DNA of 64,000 nt from Beijerinckiaceae bacterium (GCA_947453155.1 CANGFE010000001.1:1-64000), one strand, 5' to 3'. Numbered from the stretch's first letter, positions 33,244 through 41,632 are shown. Made by a program: numbers and translations. The notes: generated by a model from the sequence alone, not told the origin.

Positions 33244-34326
33244 TCAGGAGCGAGCGGCGCGCGTGGCGGCGGCGAGATCGGCGAAGATCGACAGGATCAG
33301 CGGACGTCTGTCGAGATTGAACGCTTCGGTTTCCCGCGCGGACGCGGCGATCTTCTCCCATACCTCGGCATAGGGCGCAAGGCGGGCCGCCCCCGCCCCC
33401 GCTGAGGCCCGCACCGTCGCATCAATCCAGTCGAATACGGCCGTCAATGTTGTCTCGAAATCCTCTTGCCCGTCGCGCCCCGTCAGCGTGTCGGCGAGAT
33501 CATGGACAGCCAGCCAGTCAACCTCTGGCAGGTGCGCCAGAAGGCCATCGAGGCGGTGTGCAAGGGCGAGCCCTGCGCCATCCAGAAGCTTCATGGCCTC
33601 GCGCACCGAGCCTTGCGCTCGAAGCGCAGCCGCTTCCAAATCTACAATTTTCATCCGCTCCCACGGCTCGCCGGCCGCCTTCAGGGCTCGTACGACATCT
33701 CCATCCTTGAGCGGCTCTAGCGTGAGCATGCGGGCGCGCGAGCGAATGGTCGGGAGAATATCGGCCGGACGGTGGGCAATGAGCAGGAAGAGCGACCGTG
33801 TTGGCGGTTCCTCGATAAGCTTCAAAAGCGCATTGGCGCTCTCTTTGTTCAGATCGTCTGCAGAATCGAGAATAGCCACCCGCCAGCCACCTTCACCCGA
33901 GGCCTGACGAAAGAGGTCAATCAAACGGCGCACGTCATCTGCGCGGATGCGGGTGAAATGCTTTTTAGTTTTTGGGTCCCATTCGCGCCGCGTCAGCAAC
34001 AAGTCGCCATGCGAGAGAGCAGCAATGCGTTTGGCAGCGGGATGTTCGGGATCGACGGAGAGATCCGTCGCATTCTGCACGGCAGGTTGGCTGGGATCAG
34101 GATTTGCCAGAATAAAGCGTGCGAATTGCCATGCGAGCGTCGCTTTGCCAATGCCTTCCCGTCCCCCAATGATCCAAGCCTGCGGCAAGCGTCCGGCCCG
34201 ATAAGCATCGAGAATTTGCGTCTGCGCGCGATCATGCCCAAACAGATTGAGCGTTTCGCGCGGATGGGGCGCGTCGAGAAAGCGATCGCTTTCGGGTGGT
34301 GCTTCAATATCCTTTGCCCGCGCCAT
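33244..34326 (-). CDS. holB: DNA polymerase III subunit delta'
   Basis: Clamp-loader subunit of the replicase. The 360-residue product starts MARAKDIEAP at 34326, where the ATG shares a base with the tmk stop (TGATG); an upstream TTG start is not needed. The AAA+ domain has a P-loop-like GGREGIGKATLAW near residue 47 and the DSADDLNKESANALLKLIEEPP sensor-1 region near 140; SRARML follows. The zinc-binding Cys cluster of E. coli-type delta' is not visible. The C-terminal oligomerisation domain covers about 230-350. Confidence 0.93.
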   Translation of the reverse strand: MARAKDIEAPPESDRFLDAPHPRETLNLFGHDRAQTQILDAYRAGRLPQAWIIGGREGIGKATLAWQFARFILANPDPSQPAVQNATDLSVDPEHPAAKRIAALSHGDLLLTRREWDPKTKKHFTRIRADDVRRLIDLFRQASGEGGWRVAILDSADDLNKESANALLKLIEEPPTRSLFLLIAHRPADILPTIRSRARMLTLEPLKDGDVVRALKAAGEPWERMKIVDLEAAALRAQGSVREAMKLLDGAGLALAHRLDGLLAHLPEVDWLAVHDLADTLTGRDGQEDFETTLTAVFDWIDATVRASAGAGAARLAPYAEVWEKIAASARETEAFNLDRRPLILSIFADLAAATRAARS

Positions 34327-34967
34327 CAGTTCTGCGCTCCGATGAAGCGGGCATGGACGCAAGTCCAAATATCACTGGCGATCTCATCGACGGAACGGCG
34401 CGCATCAACCACGACACAACGCTGCGGATTTTTCTCAGCAATTGTCAGAAAGGCCGCGCGCAAGCCGCGATGAAATTCGATGGCTTCTGATTCAAACCGG
34501 TCGGCCTTGCCATTGCCACGGCGCGCATCGGCACGCGCAATCCCCTCTTCCGCTGGAAGATCGAGGATAAAGGTCAGGTCTGGCACCGTCTCGCCGACCG
34601 TGAGCTTCTCAAGTTGGTCGATAAAATTCTCAGGCAAGGCCCCGCCCTGATAGGCGCGGGTGGAATCGGCAAAGCGGTCGCAAATCACATATGCGCCACG
34701 CGCAAGTGCCGGACGGATAAGCTTATCGAGATGATCGACGCGTGCGGCAGAGAAAATCATCGCTTCCGAGGCCGGTGACAGTTTTTCGACGAGCCCTTCC
34801 AGCAAAACTTTGCGCAAGGCTTCAGCATTGGGTGTGCCGCCAGGTTCGCGGGTGGCAATGGCCTCAAGCCCAAGCACGCGCAAGCGCTCAACGAGCCGGG
34901 CGACCTGCGTCGATTTCCCAGCACCCTCGCCGCCTTCAAACGTGATGAAACGCCCTAACTTAGCCAA
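34326..34967 (-). CDS. tmk: Thymidylate kinase
   Basis: Phosphorylates dTMP to dTDP. The 213-residue protein has the P-loop FEGGEGAGKST near residue 9, the ATREPGGT segment near 40, the CDRFADSTRAYQGG motif near 95, and a LID region rich in Arg near 145. It heads the tmk-holB-metG-tatD-MBL leftward operon. In many relatives a dacF-type carboxypeptidase gene lies directly upstream; here only 159 non-coding bases separate it from the end of rlpA. Confidence 0.97.
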   Translation of the reverse strand: MAKLGRFITFEGGEGAGKSTQVARLVERLRVLGLEAIATREPGGTPNAEALRKVLLEGLVEKLSPASEAMIFSAARVDHLDKLIRPALARGAYVICDRFADSTRAYQGGALPENFIDQLEKLTVGETVPDLTFILDLPAEEGIARADARRGNGKADRFESEAIEFHRGLRAAFLTIAEKNPQRCVVVDARRSVDEIASDIWTCVHARFIGAQN

Positions 34968-35126
34968 AGAAGCCCCTCGGAATCATGCCCGCAGAACCTA
35001 GGTCCCAAAGAGCCGAAGGCCAAGGCCGGAACCAGCAATGACGCGATTCAAAGGAAGGTTCCCCTCACCTATCCAAGCCCTAGGATAGAAAACACCGCCT
35101 GAAACCGTCTTTTTGGGCGGTACAGC

Positions 35127-36161
35127 CTAGCGAACGAGGCCGAGAGAGACTGGACGCGGTGGGGGCAGCGGCATGGATCCGCCCGCTGCTACAGGCGCGG
35201 TCTTCGCAATGGTTGTCATTTCCAAAGCGGGTGGCGCGAGAGTTGTGGCTTGCGCCAACTGGACTGGCGCAACAAGTGGCGCCGGACGAGCCCCCGGCAG
35301 CAACCCAATCGCGATAGGACGACGGACAGGCAAAACCGGGATCAAATCTTCCTCGTCAATTTCTTCCAAAACGTCAGAGGCATTTTGCGACGTCGTGCTT
35401 GCACGCTGCGCTGTTGGCTTAGGCTCTTCTGTGCGCGAGAAGAGCGACGCGACGGTGCTCGTCTTTTCTTCGCGCGCTGGCTTTTCTTCGGCTTCGGCAA
35501 CCATGACCGGCGAGCCCTGCGGCGTGCCATCAAGCGTTGCGGGCCTGCCGTCATCTCGCAAGGTGGCCATCAAAATCTGGTCGTCGGATCCGCCAAGCCC
35601 TGCGGGCTTCACGTAATCAACACGGATATTGGCTGTCCCCATGCGCTTGAAATCAAGAGCATCAGCCACACGCGAGGACACATCCATGATGCGGTCGGAA
35701 TGGAATGGGCCGCGATCATTCAAGCGCACAATCATCGACCGTCCGTTCGCAACATTGGTGACGCGCACATAGCTCGGTAACGGCCAAGTTGGATGGGCCG
35801 CTGTTACCGAGCGCATGTCATAGACTTCGCCATTCGATGTGCGACGACCATGGAAAGCAGACCCATACCAGCTGGCCTTGCCCGTTTGCGAAGTATTGGC
35901 TGCAACTTCTTTCGGCGTGTAGGTGCGCCCAGCAACCGTATAAGGCTTGCCGACGAGATAGCGCCCGCCACCTTTCGGCACAGACTCGCCATCTCCAACG
36001 ACCTTCGGGCTGGCGGCGCCATAGACCGAGGACGGGAAAAATTCTTTGCTCTTCTTGCCTGGAGCTTGCGAACAGCCAGCCAGAGCCAGCGCGACGAGCG
36101 CAGTCAGACAAAGCCGAATGGATTGGGGGAAACCGGCGCAACCGGTACGATCAAGACGCAT
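35127..36161 (-). CDS. rlpA: RlpA family lipoprotein (septal ring lytic transglycosylase type)
   Basis: The 344-residue protein starts MRLDRTGCAG; the signal peptide ends in a lipobox LALAGC near residue 30, so it is an outer-membrane lipoprotein. The double-psi beta-barrel domain (about 95-185) has ASWYG, HGRRTSNGE, VRVTN and the catalytic-type LNDRGPF. Such proteins cleave peptide-free glycan strands during cell division. The C-terminal half is low-complexity and Pro/Ala/Thr-rich; no SPOR domain is apparent, unlike in E. coli RlpA. It is upstream of tmk on the same strand but with a 159-base gap. Confidence 0.92.
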   Translation of the reverse strand: MRLDRTGCAGFPQSIRLCLTALVALALAGCSQAPGKKSKEFFPSSVYGAASPKVVGDGESVPKGGGRYLVGKPYTVAGRTYTPKEVAANTSQTGKASWYGSAFHGRRTSNGEVYDMRSVTAAHPTWPLPSYVRVTNVANGRSMIVRLNDRGPFHSDRIMDVSSRVADALDFKRMGTANIRVDYVKPAGLGGSDDQILMATLRDDGRPATLDGTPQGSPVMVAEAEEKPAREEKTSTVASLFSRTEEPKPTAQRASTTSQNASDVLEEIDEEDLIPVLPVRRPIAIGLLPGARPAPLVAPVQLAQATTLAPPALEMTTIAKTAPVAAGGSMPLPPPRPVSLGLVR

Positions 36162-36298
36162 GAGGCAAGACGCGGAACGACACTCCACTGCACAACGCCA
36201 GACAAGTCTGCCTCAATTCCGAAAGCTTGGCCATGTCTTGGATCAAGACCAGGAACAAGCTCTTGGGGAGAATCAAACCACCCAGCGAAGTCACCTTT

Positions 36299-36351
36299 GG
36301 CTGTCGGGGGTTAACGAAGCGTTCCGGATGACCAACCACCCCCTGACAGCC
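36299..36351. repeat. Long inverted repeat between the small exported protein and rlpA
   Basis: Arms 36299-36311 and 36338-36351 pair over 13 bases with one bulged base and enclose a 26-base loop. No T tract follows on either side. It lies about 140 bases upstream of the rlpA start, so it may shape the leader or be an operator; the role is unknown. Confidence 0.5.
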
Positions 36352-36396
36352 ACGTTTCAGTCTCAAAATGAGACAAAAATAGGGTCGAGTGAAGGT

Positions 36397-36786
36397 TTAG
36401 GGGCGCTCATCGCCGATGCGGGCAATGCCCGAGAGGCCGTCATCACGCTCCCAAGCCAGTCGCTTTTCGTCCACGGGGCGCAAGACGAAACAGAAGATGC
36501 GGCCCTCGTACCAGCTCGTCCATTTCTGGCAGAGGCGGCTGCCATCGACCCACCAGCGACCGGAATCCTGCGGCCTGGCAAAGCGACCGAGTCCAGAGGC
36601 CTCACCTTGCGCGTCGAGACGGCCATCCCGGTAATAATTCATCGGAAATTCGCCGCCCAAGGGCGTAGCCAGGTAGATGCGGCGGCCCGAGACAGCGCGA
36701 TCCAAAGCGGAGCCCGCCAGCGGGGGCGTATCCGCAGCTGCGGGACTGGTCAGGGAAACAAGAAGGAGAGCGGCGAGGCGGTTCAT
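36397..36786 (-). CDS. Small exported protein of unknown function
   Basis: The 129-residue product has a clear signal peptide (residues 1-18, cut after SPAAA). The mature part reads like an alphaproteobacterial DUF995-type protein: GRRIYLATPLGGEF near residue 34, a MNYYRDGRL segment, and RWWVDGSRLCQKW with two Cys (near 86 and 99) that may form a disulfide. I do not recognise a catalytic motif. The gene lies between the tRNA-Ser gene and rlpA, probably as its own unit. Confidence 0.75.
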   Translation of the reverse strand: MNRLAALLLVSLTSPAAADTPPLAGSALDRAVSGRRIYLATPLGGEFPMNYYRDGRLDAQGEASGLGRFARPQDSGRWWVDGSRLCQKWTSWYEGRIFCFVLRPVDEKRLAWERDDGLSGIARIGDERP

Positions 36787-36877
36787 GCCCTATTTACGCA
36801 GAAAGCAGCCGGATGGACCCTTCAAAAACCCGCGAGCGGTTGACCAGAGGCGCCGCCCCCCATAGAGAGACGTGCAC

Positions 36878-36967
36878 GGAAGGGTGGCCGAGTGGTTTAA
36901 GGCAGCGGTCTTGAAAACCGCCGTAGGTGAAAGCCTACCGTGAGTTCGAATCTCACCTCTTCCGCCA
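36878..36967 (+). tRNA. tRNA-Ser (anticodon TGA)
   Basis: A 90-base class II tRNA. The acceptor arm GGAAGGG pairs with CTCTTCC, CCA is encoded (36965-36967), the anticodon loop CTTGAAA gives TGA, the long variable arm (CCGTAGGTGAAAGCCTACCG) is typical of tRNA-Ser, and TTCGAAT forms the T loop. It decodes UCA and, by wobble, other UCN codons. Confidence 0.97.
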
Positions 36968-36972
36968 TTCCC

Positions 36973-37380
36973 CTAATCCGCTGGTTTAGCATCCTCCCGA
37001 TTGCGCATGTGCTGCGCGAGCGAGTGGATTTGCGGCAGAACGAGTTCGTCAATCTCGGGGCGATTTCCGACCACCTCGCGCCAAGCGCGCATGAAACAGA
37101 CCAGCCAACTTTCGATCTCGGGCGCAGCAATGGGCGCGTGCAAATGACGGGCACGCAGCATGGGCGGGCCGCGTCGCTCGACGAAGAGTTGAGGGCCACC
37201 GAGCCAGCCTGAAAAATATTCGAAGAGTTTTTGGTTGCTGTCCGACAGGTCAGCCGGGTGGATGGCACGCGCCGATTGGCCTTCGGGCAATGTATCCATC
37301 AATTCATAAAAACGATCGACCAGTTTGCGAACACCTGTCTCGCCCCCAATCGCCTCATAAACTGTCTGCCCGTCGCTCAT
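36973..37380 (-). CDS. Group II truncated haemoglobin
   Basis: The 135-residue globin starts MSDGQTVYEAIGG; a TTG start four codons upstream is less likely. The truncated 2-over-2 fold is recognised by the YEAIGGETGVRKLVDRFYE N-terminus and the GGPQLFVERRGPPMLRARHLHAPI segment, whose first His is the proximal haem ligand. This matches group II (TrHbO-like) proteins, which bind oxygen and may handle nitric oxide or peroxide. It lies 6 bases after the tRNA gene on the other strand, and bciA ends 9 bases upstream of it, so the two may be co-transcribed. Confidence 0.92.
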   Translation of the reverse strand: MSDGQTVYEAIGGETGVRKLVDRFYELMDTLPEGQSARAIHPADLSDSNQKLFEYFSGWLGGPQLFVERRGPPMLRARHLHAPIAAPEIESWLVCFMRAWREVVGNRPEIDELVLPQIHSLAQHMRNREDAKPAD

Positions 37381-37388
37381 CACAAACC

Positions 37389-38375
37389 TCAAAATACCGC
37401 ATGATCGCCGCGATCATCGCGCGCGTCACCGCGGATCATGCGTGCATAGTGATCGGCAAGAGTCTGCGAGCCAAAGCTCGGTGTGGCTTGCGCATCGTAA
37501 CGCCCTGCGACCGGATCAAGGACCAGCATGGATTCTCGAGCATAATAAAGGCCGATGCTCGCCAACTCTGCTTTATCCGCCAATTTGCGGCTGAAGAGCC
37601 CGAACAACGCGAGACAGCCACGGATAAACGCTAGGATGCCGATGGGCATGGTCTGATATTTCGGTTCCCGACCAAGCGCTGCAAAGATGAGTGCGCCCTG
37701 CTCGCGTGGTGTGAGTGCTGGACCAGGACCGCCAATAGGCAGAATTTTGTTCCAGCGATCTTCTTGCGTCAGGCAATCGGCCATGTAGGCGGCGAGGTCA
37801 TCATCGCTGATCGGCTTGCACGCCGTGAGCGTGCCATCCCCAAAATGGATGTAGGGCTTTCCGGCCTTCACCCGCGACACCTGCCCCGACAGCGATTTGA
37901 AAAAGGCCGTCGGTCGCACGATGGAATATGTGATGCCAGAAGCCATCAGCTCAGCCTCAAAAGCGAGCTTCGCTTTCTGGAAGGCAAGCAAGGGCTTCTG
38001 CACGCAGATGGCTGAGAGCAGAACCATCTGCTTCACACCAACCTGTTGCGCGGCGCGCAAAGCCGCGAGATGGGCGCGGTGATCAATCGCCCAAGCATCC
38101 CGCTTCACCCCCGTGCGTGAGGCGAGGCAGGAAACGAGCACATCAAATGCCTCGCCACGGAAACCATCCCGCTCCAGAGAGGTCGGATCAGTCACCTGCC
38201 CTTCCCTCAGCTCAATGCCAGGCAGATGCGGGCGCGCTTTTGCACGATCCCGCACGAAGCAAACGACATGAAACCCACGTGTCTGCAACGCACGCGCCGT
38301 CGCACGACCGATTGTGCCGGTCGCGCCAAGGAGAAAGACACGTTTGGGACGGGTAACGATAGCTGCTAGATCCAT
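37389..38375 (-). CDS. bciA: Divinyl (proto)chlorophyllide 8-vinyl reductase, BciA type
   Basis: Reduces the C8 vinyl group of divinyl (proto)chlorophyllide with NADPH in (bacterio)chlorophyll synthesis. The 328-residue protein starts MDLAAIVTRP; the next upstream start (TTG) adds 24 residues that do not look conserved. It is an extended-type SDR with GATGTIGR near residue 16. VSCLASRTGVKRDAWAIDH near 80, LLSAICVQKP, FQKAKLAFEAELMASG and SIVRPTAFFKSLSGQV near 150 are characteristic of BciA and not of generic NAD-binding reductases. No other pigment genes are in the window. In Rhodobacter bciA is also outside the photosynthesis gene cluster. Confidence 0.87.
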   Translation of the reverse strand: MDLAAIVTRPKRVFLLGATGTIGRATARALQTRGFHVVCFVRDRAKARPHLPGIELREGQVTDPTSLERDGFRGEAFDVLVSCLASRTGVKRDAWAIDHRAHLAALRAAQQVGVKQMVLLSAICVQKPLLAFQKAKLAFEAELMASGITYSIVRPTAFFKSLSGQVSRVKAGKPYIHFGDGTLTACKPISDDDLAAYMADCLTQEDRWNKILPIGGPGPALTPREQGALIFAALGREPKYQTMPIGILAFIRGCLALFGLFSRKLADKAELASIGLYYARESMLVLDPVAGRYDAQATPSFGSQTLADHYARMIRGDARDDRGDHAVF

Positions 38376-38443
38376 ATCGAAATGCACGAAAGCGAGATGA
38401 GGTTCTAAATCCAGTTCAAAACTAGTCGAAACCCGACAGCTAT

Positions 38444-39247
38444 TCAAGAAACGCGCATGTTTGGGGATTGTGAAGCCTCAATCGTACGTCCCCATGTTCT
38501 GCGGAGCAGATTGTCTCCAATGATTGGGGTGGATGGTTCTAGCGGGCGTCGATCGTCGTCGATAACGTCCATCCGGTAACCAATGCCGCATTCTGACTTG
38601 ATGATGCTGTGATGCGTTGCGCAGGTTTCGATTTTCCGTCGAATTTGTCCAACATAGACTCGCAAATAGGCCGCATCATCACAATGCGCAGGCCCCCAGA
38701 CGGCACGCAATATGTCGCGGTGGCTCTGCATTTTGCCGCGGTTCATCAAAAAGTACCGCAGCAGATCAAATTCCTTGGGCGTGAACGAGACGGGTTCATC
38801 ACGAACAAACACGATGTGTTTGACAAGATTTAACCGCAAAGGGCCATTTCTCAATTCAGGAGAACCCGCCACCTGCACGGCTCGCGAACGTAAAGCTGCT
38901 TCCGTCCGCGCCATCAGCACGTCAGATCGAAAGGGGCGCCCCAAATAATCATTCGCGCCAAGCGATAAAAACGCGACCAGCTCCGTATCTGTGGCGCAGG
39001 CGGAGATCACAATAATGGGTGTCTGGCACATGACCCGGATCGCCGGCGCAATCGTATGGGCATCACAGGATGGCAAATCATGCGCGACGAAGATCAGACC
39101 TGGCTGAAGGGTCATGCACATGCGCAAGGCTTGCGGCCCCGGCTTATTTGAAAATATGCGATAGCCAGCGGCCGTGAGCACCCGAGCGAGCATCTTCTCG
39201 GCCCCTGGGTCATCGCTGATATTTACGATGGTTGTTCGTCTTTGCAT
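38444..39247 (-). CDS. OmpR/KdpE-family response regulator with a degenerate receiver
   Basis: The 267-residue protein starts MQRRTTIVNIS behind GGAG. The N-terminal receiver fold is intact in length, but the phosphoacceptor position reads Ala (GLIFVAHDLPS in place of the usual LLLD-x-LP) and the conserved Lys is Arg (YLGRPF). It therefore probably cannot be phosphorylated in the normal way. The C-terminal winged helix is complete: FTPKEFDLLRYFLMNRGK, DDAAYLRVYVGQIRRKIE and GIGYRMD. A ~25-residue tail extends beyond the domain. It lies 68 bases upstream of bciA on the same strand. No cognate kinase is nearby. Confidence 0.88.
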   Translation of the reverse strand: MQRRTTIVNISDDPGAEKMLARVLTAAGYRIFSNKPGPQALRMCMTLQPGLIFVAHDLPSCDAHTIAPAIRVMCQTPIIVISACATDTELVAFLSLGANDYLGRPFRSDVLMARTEAALRSRAVQVAGSPELRNGPLRLNLVKHIVFVRDEPVSFTPKEFDLLRYFLMNRGKMQSHRDILRAVWGPAHCDDAAYLRVYVGQIRRKIETCATHHSIIKSECGIGYRMDVIDDDRRPLEPSTPIIGDNLLRRTWGRTIEASQSPNMRVS

Positions 39248-39386
39248 CGGGGATCTCCGTGTTCTTGCAACAATAGGCAAGAATTAACGACCCCGACTTG
39301 TCGGAAGGAAAAGCAACGCTTGGCAATAAAGCACAAGAAATGACGGGTCTCGAGATCTCGAAAGCCTATCCTTACAGGAGCCAGTC

Positions 39387-39938
39387 ATGTTCAAGTCAGT
39401 GCGATCCTTCCTAACGGCATGTGTTTTGGCCACTTTTGTGGTCCTGCCCGGGCAAGCCAATGCGGGCACGCCGGAAGATCTCAACGTCGACTCCAAACAG
39501 GCGCTGGCGATCTTGGTCAAGGCAAACCCGATTGCTGCTGTTATGTCCAAGAAAGCAAAAGCGACGCTCATCTTTCCAAACGTTGTAAAGGCCGGCCTGA
39601 TTTTCGGCGGCGCATATGGCGAGGGTGTCTTGCTTAAAGGCGCTCAATTTGATGGATATTTCAATTCCGTCACGGTCTCGTTTGGATGGCAAGCCGGCGC
39701 ACAATCCTATGGATATGTCGTCTTCCTTATGTCTGAAAAAGCGATCCAATATGTTCGCGATACCCATGGTCTTGAAATTGGCGTCGGACCAACTGTTGTT
39801 ATGGTTGATGAAGGCAGCGCCAAGAACCTGACTTCTTCAACATTAAAACACGATGCCTACGCCTTTATCTTTGATCAGCAGGGTCTCATGGCCTCGCTCA
39901 GCATTGAGGGGACTAAAATCTCTCGTATCAAAAAATAG
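39387..39938 (+). CDS. Exported SYLF-domain lipid-binding protein (YSC84 family)
   Basis: The 183-residue protein has a signal peptide (about 1-26, ending QANA) and then a full SYLF domain: KANPIAAVMSKKAKATLIFP near residue 45, AGLIFGGAYGEGVLL near 68, FGWQAGAQSYGYVVFLM near 98, and a C-terminal AYAFIFDQQGLMASLSIEG strand. Such domains bind phosphoinositides or other lipids; bacterial members are periplasmic and often lie with stress genes. A CAGGAG ribosome site precedes the ATG. It is divergent from the atypical regulator, across a 139-base gap that should hold both promoters. Confidence 0.9.
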   Translation: MFKSVRSFLTACVLATFVVLPGQANAGTPEDLNVDSKQALAILVKANPIAAVMSKKAKATLIFPNVVKAGLIFGGAYGEGVLLKGAQFDGYFNSVTVSFGWQAGAQSYGYVVFLMSEKAIQYVRDTHGLEIGVGPTVVMVDEGSAKNLTSSTLKHDAYAFIFDQQGLMASLSIEGTKISRIKK

Positions 39939-39963
39939 ACTTGGGTGGTGTGGAGGAACGGAC

Positions 39964-40347
39964 ATGCCAATAGCCAATCGAACCACAGACGAGAGTGAGT
40001 ATGAAAACGTCTTTAGACAATATCTGAATGTCTGCAATCAGGCGATCGCGGCCAACAAAGACAAATTTCCCTACACCGAAATTTGGAACGCGCGCCTCAA
40101 AGGGACCGACCAATTAGCGCGCATTCACGCTGTTGTCTTCGATGACCGACCGAAAATTGCATATTTGCTTCATCTCACACCGGAGATGAAGATCGAAATA
40201 TCTGAAAAAAAGGCATTACAAACCGATGAGCCCTGGCCGTTCCCTTATCAATATATGAAACGTGTCATCACCCATCCGGATAAATATATCGCCAATCCCG
40301 CACGGTTGCAGTGGGGATGGCTGCAGCATCTTCTTGACCCACAATAG
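39964..40347 (+). CDS. Hypothetical cytoplasmic protein
   Basis: The 127-residue product starts at ATG 39964 behind GGAGGAAC; the frame is open further upstream into the SYLF gene, but that start has no ribosome site. I do not recognise a family. It has no signal peptide or membrane helix, is rich in aromatic and charged residues, and has a central strand pair (RIHAVVFDD, KIAYLLHLTPEMK) and a C-terminal WPFPYQYMKRVITHP segment. It follows the SYLF gene by 25 bases, so both may be expressed together. Confidence 0.7.
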   Translation: MPIANRTTDESEYENVFRQYLNVCNQAIAANKDKFPYTEIWNARLKGTDQLARIHAVVFDDRPKIAYLLHLTPEMKIEISEKKALQTDEPWPFPYQYMKRVITHPDKYIANPARLQWGWLQHLLDPQ

Positions 40348-40373
40348 GCAGCAACCTGTACTCCTATCCCAAT

Positions 40374-41129
40374 TCAATTTTTAGGTTTTTTAACATGGTG
40401 TGACAGATAGCACCCATCGACAAATTGTAGCAGTTTTTTAATGGACGCGATTGTGACATGCGTGCCCTCGATGCGGGTTCCCGTTGCATCGCGCAGGATA
40501 TTGAGGGCTCTTGAAAATGTCGGGCCCTTCATTCCGAGCAAGTTGGCGATGAGCCGCTTGTCATAGGGTAATTCCAGTTCGAGTCCGTCCCGTTGATTTT
40601 GAACAAGACACAGATCCAGAATAAAACATCCAACGCGCTGAGGCGCGCTATAAAGCAGAAATTGCTCAACCTGCATTTCGTGACGTCGCTGATATTGAAT
40701 CATTGACGTCATCATATTCATCGATAGTTGCGGATTTTCGATCATTTGAGATTTGAGCAATGGAATTGGCATGCTCAGGATTAAAGCATCCTCAACAATC
40801 TGGGCCGTTGCCGCGTGATTTCCGTTTTCAAAAAGAGAAGCCTCTCCCGTCACCGCTTGTTTGGTAATCATGGCGAGTATTACCTCGTCACCGGATTCCG
40901 TTACATGGATCAGTTTAACCCAGCCCGCGATGATGACATAAAAACACTGCGCCACTTCACCTTCTAGAAAGAGATACTGCCCCTTTGTAAAGGCGCGCGA
41001 ATGCGACGCGGCCGCAAATACTTCTATTTCTTTGGAAGCCAATCCCGAAAACAAAGGCAACACACCCAAAAGATCGATTGCGGTGTGTCGCGATGTAATA
41101 TGTGAGATCTTGTCGATCACAGGTTTCAT
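40374..41129 (-). CDS. Crp/Fnr-family transcription regulator without iron-sulfur cysteines
   Basis: The 251-residue protein starts MKPVIDKISH; a longer frame adds 30 residues unlike the family. The cyclic-nucleotide-type beta-roll (about 20-140) has LPLFSGLASKEI, GQYLFLEGEVAQCFYVIIAGWVKL and GEASLFENGNHAAT. The dimer helix follows, then the helix-turn-helix (LIANLLGMKGPTFSRALNIL, about 200-220). The N-terminal Cys cluster of Fnr is absent and cAMP-contact residues are not obvious, so the signal is unknown. It is divergent from csbD across 278 bases and may control the neighbouring small envelope genes. Confidence 0.85.
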   Translation of the reverse strand: MKPVIDKISHITSRHTAIDLLGVLPLFSGLASKEIEVFAAASHSRAFTKGQYLFLEGEVAQCFYVIIAGWVKLIHVTESGDEVILAMITKQAVTGEASLFENGNHAATAQIVEDALILSMPIPLLKSQMIENPQLSMNMMTSMIQYQRRHEMQVEQFLLYSAPQRVGCFILDLCLVQNQRDGLELELPYDKRLIANLLGMKGPTFSRALNILRDATGTRIEGTHVTIASIKKLLQFVDGCYLSHHVKKPKN

Positions 41130-41334
41130 TGATTTGATGTTCCAAAATACTTTGAAAAAAGATATTTGAAGCGAACAATGCAATTGAGAAAATAGAGCGG
41201 CTGTTTTGAGCAGCAACACTCAGAATAAAAATAGAGTAGCACGTTTGTGCTATCATTTCATGAAAATAACATCATCAAACCCGTGTGCTCGTTAGGAATT
41301 GATTGGCGCCTTATCCTCTTCAAGGATTCCCACA

Positions 41335-41349
41335 TCGTTTCCTTATTTG
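41335..41349 (+). promoter_or_regulatory. Copy 1 of a 15-base motif upstream of csbD
   Basis: TCGTTTCCTTATTTG, about 58 bases before the csbD ATG. A near-identical copy (one mismatch) lies before the DUF3309 gene. The same placement relative to two stress-type genes suggests a shared regulatory element. Function is inference. Confidence 0.35.
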
Positions 41350-41407
41350 AGAACGCCTATATCGGCTTAGGCTGCAATTGGCAGTGCATACCGGATGGAG
41401 TTTTCCA

Positions 41408-41632
41408 ATGAATACGGAACAGATTCACGGCAAGGCGGAGCAGATTGCCGGCAAGCTCAAAGAGAAATGGGGCAAGCTCACAGGCGATGATATCGCGCTT
41501 TTTAATGGCAAGCGTGAGATATTCCTCGGCAAGCTCAAGGAACATTACGGGCTTTCCAAGGAAGATGCTGACAAGCAAATCAAGGCCATAGAAGAAGCTG
41601 CAAGTGGTAGCTTCACCAAGACGGCTTCCTGA
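41408..41632 (+). CDS. CsbD-family stress protein
   Basis: The 74-residue product is a typical CsbD-like protein: NTEQIHGKAEQIAGKLKEKWGKLTGDD near the N-terminus and a helical middle ending in SKEDADKQIKAIEEA. In Bacillus csbD is under the general stress factor; bacterial members are small, soluble and abundant under stress. The upstream frame from 41378 is not used because the family begins at this Met. An intrinsic terminator follows. Confidence 0.92.
   Translation: MNTEQIHGKAEQIAGKLKEKWGKLTGDDIALFNGKREIFLGKLKEHYGLSKEDADKQIKAIEEAASGSFTKTAS

Noticed and set aside
39955-39965. GGAAC at the start of the hypothetical gene as an EcfG-type promoter element
   Set aside because: It overlaps the ribosome site and start codon, and no CGTT follows at the right distance.
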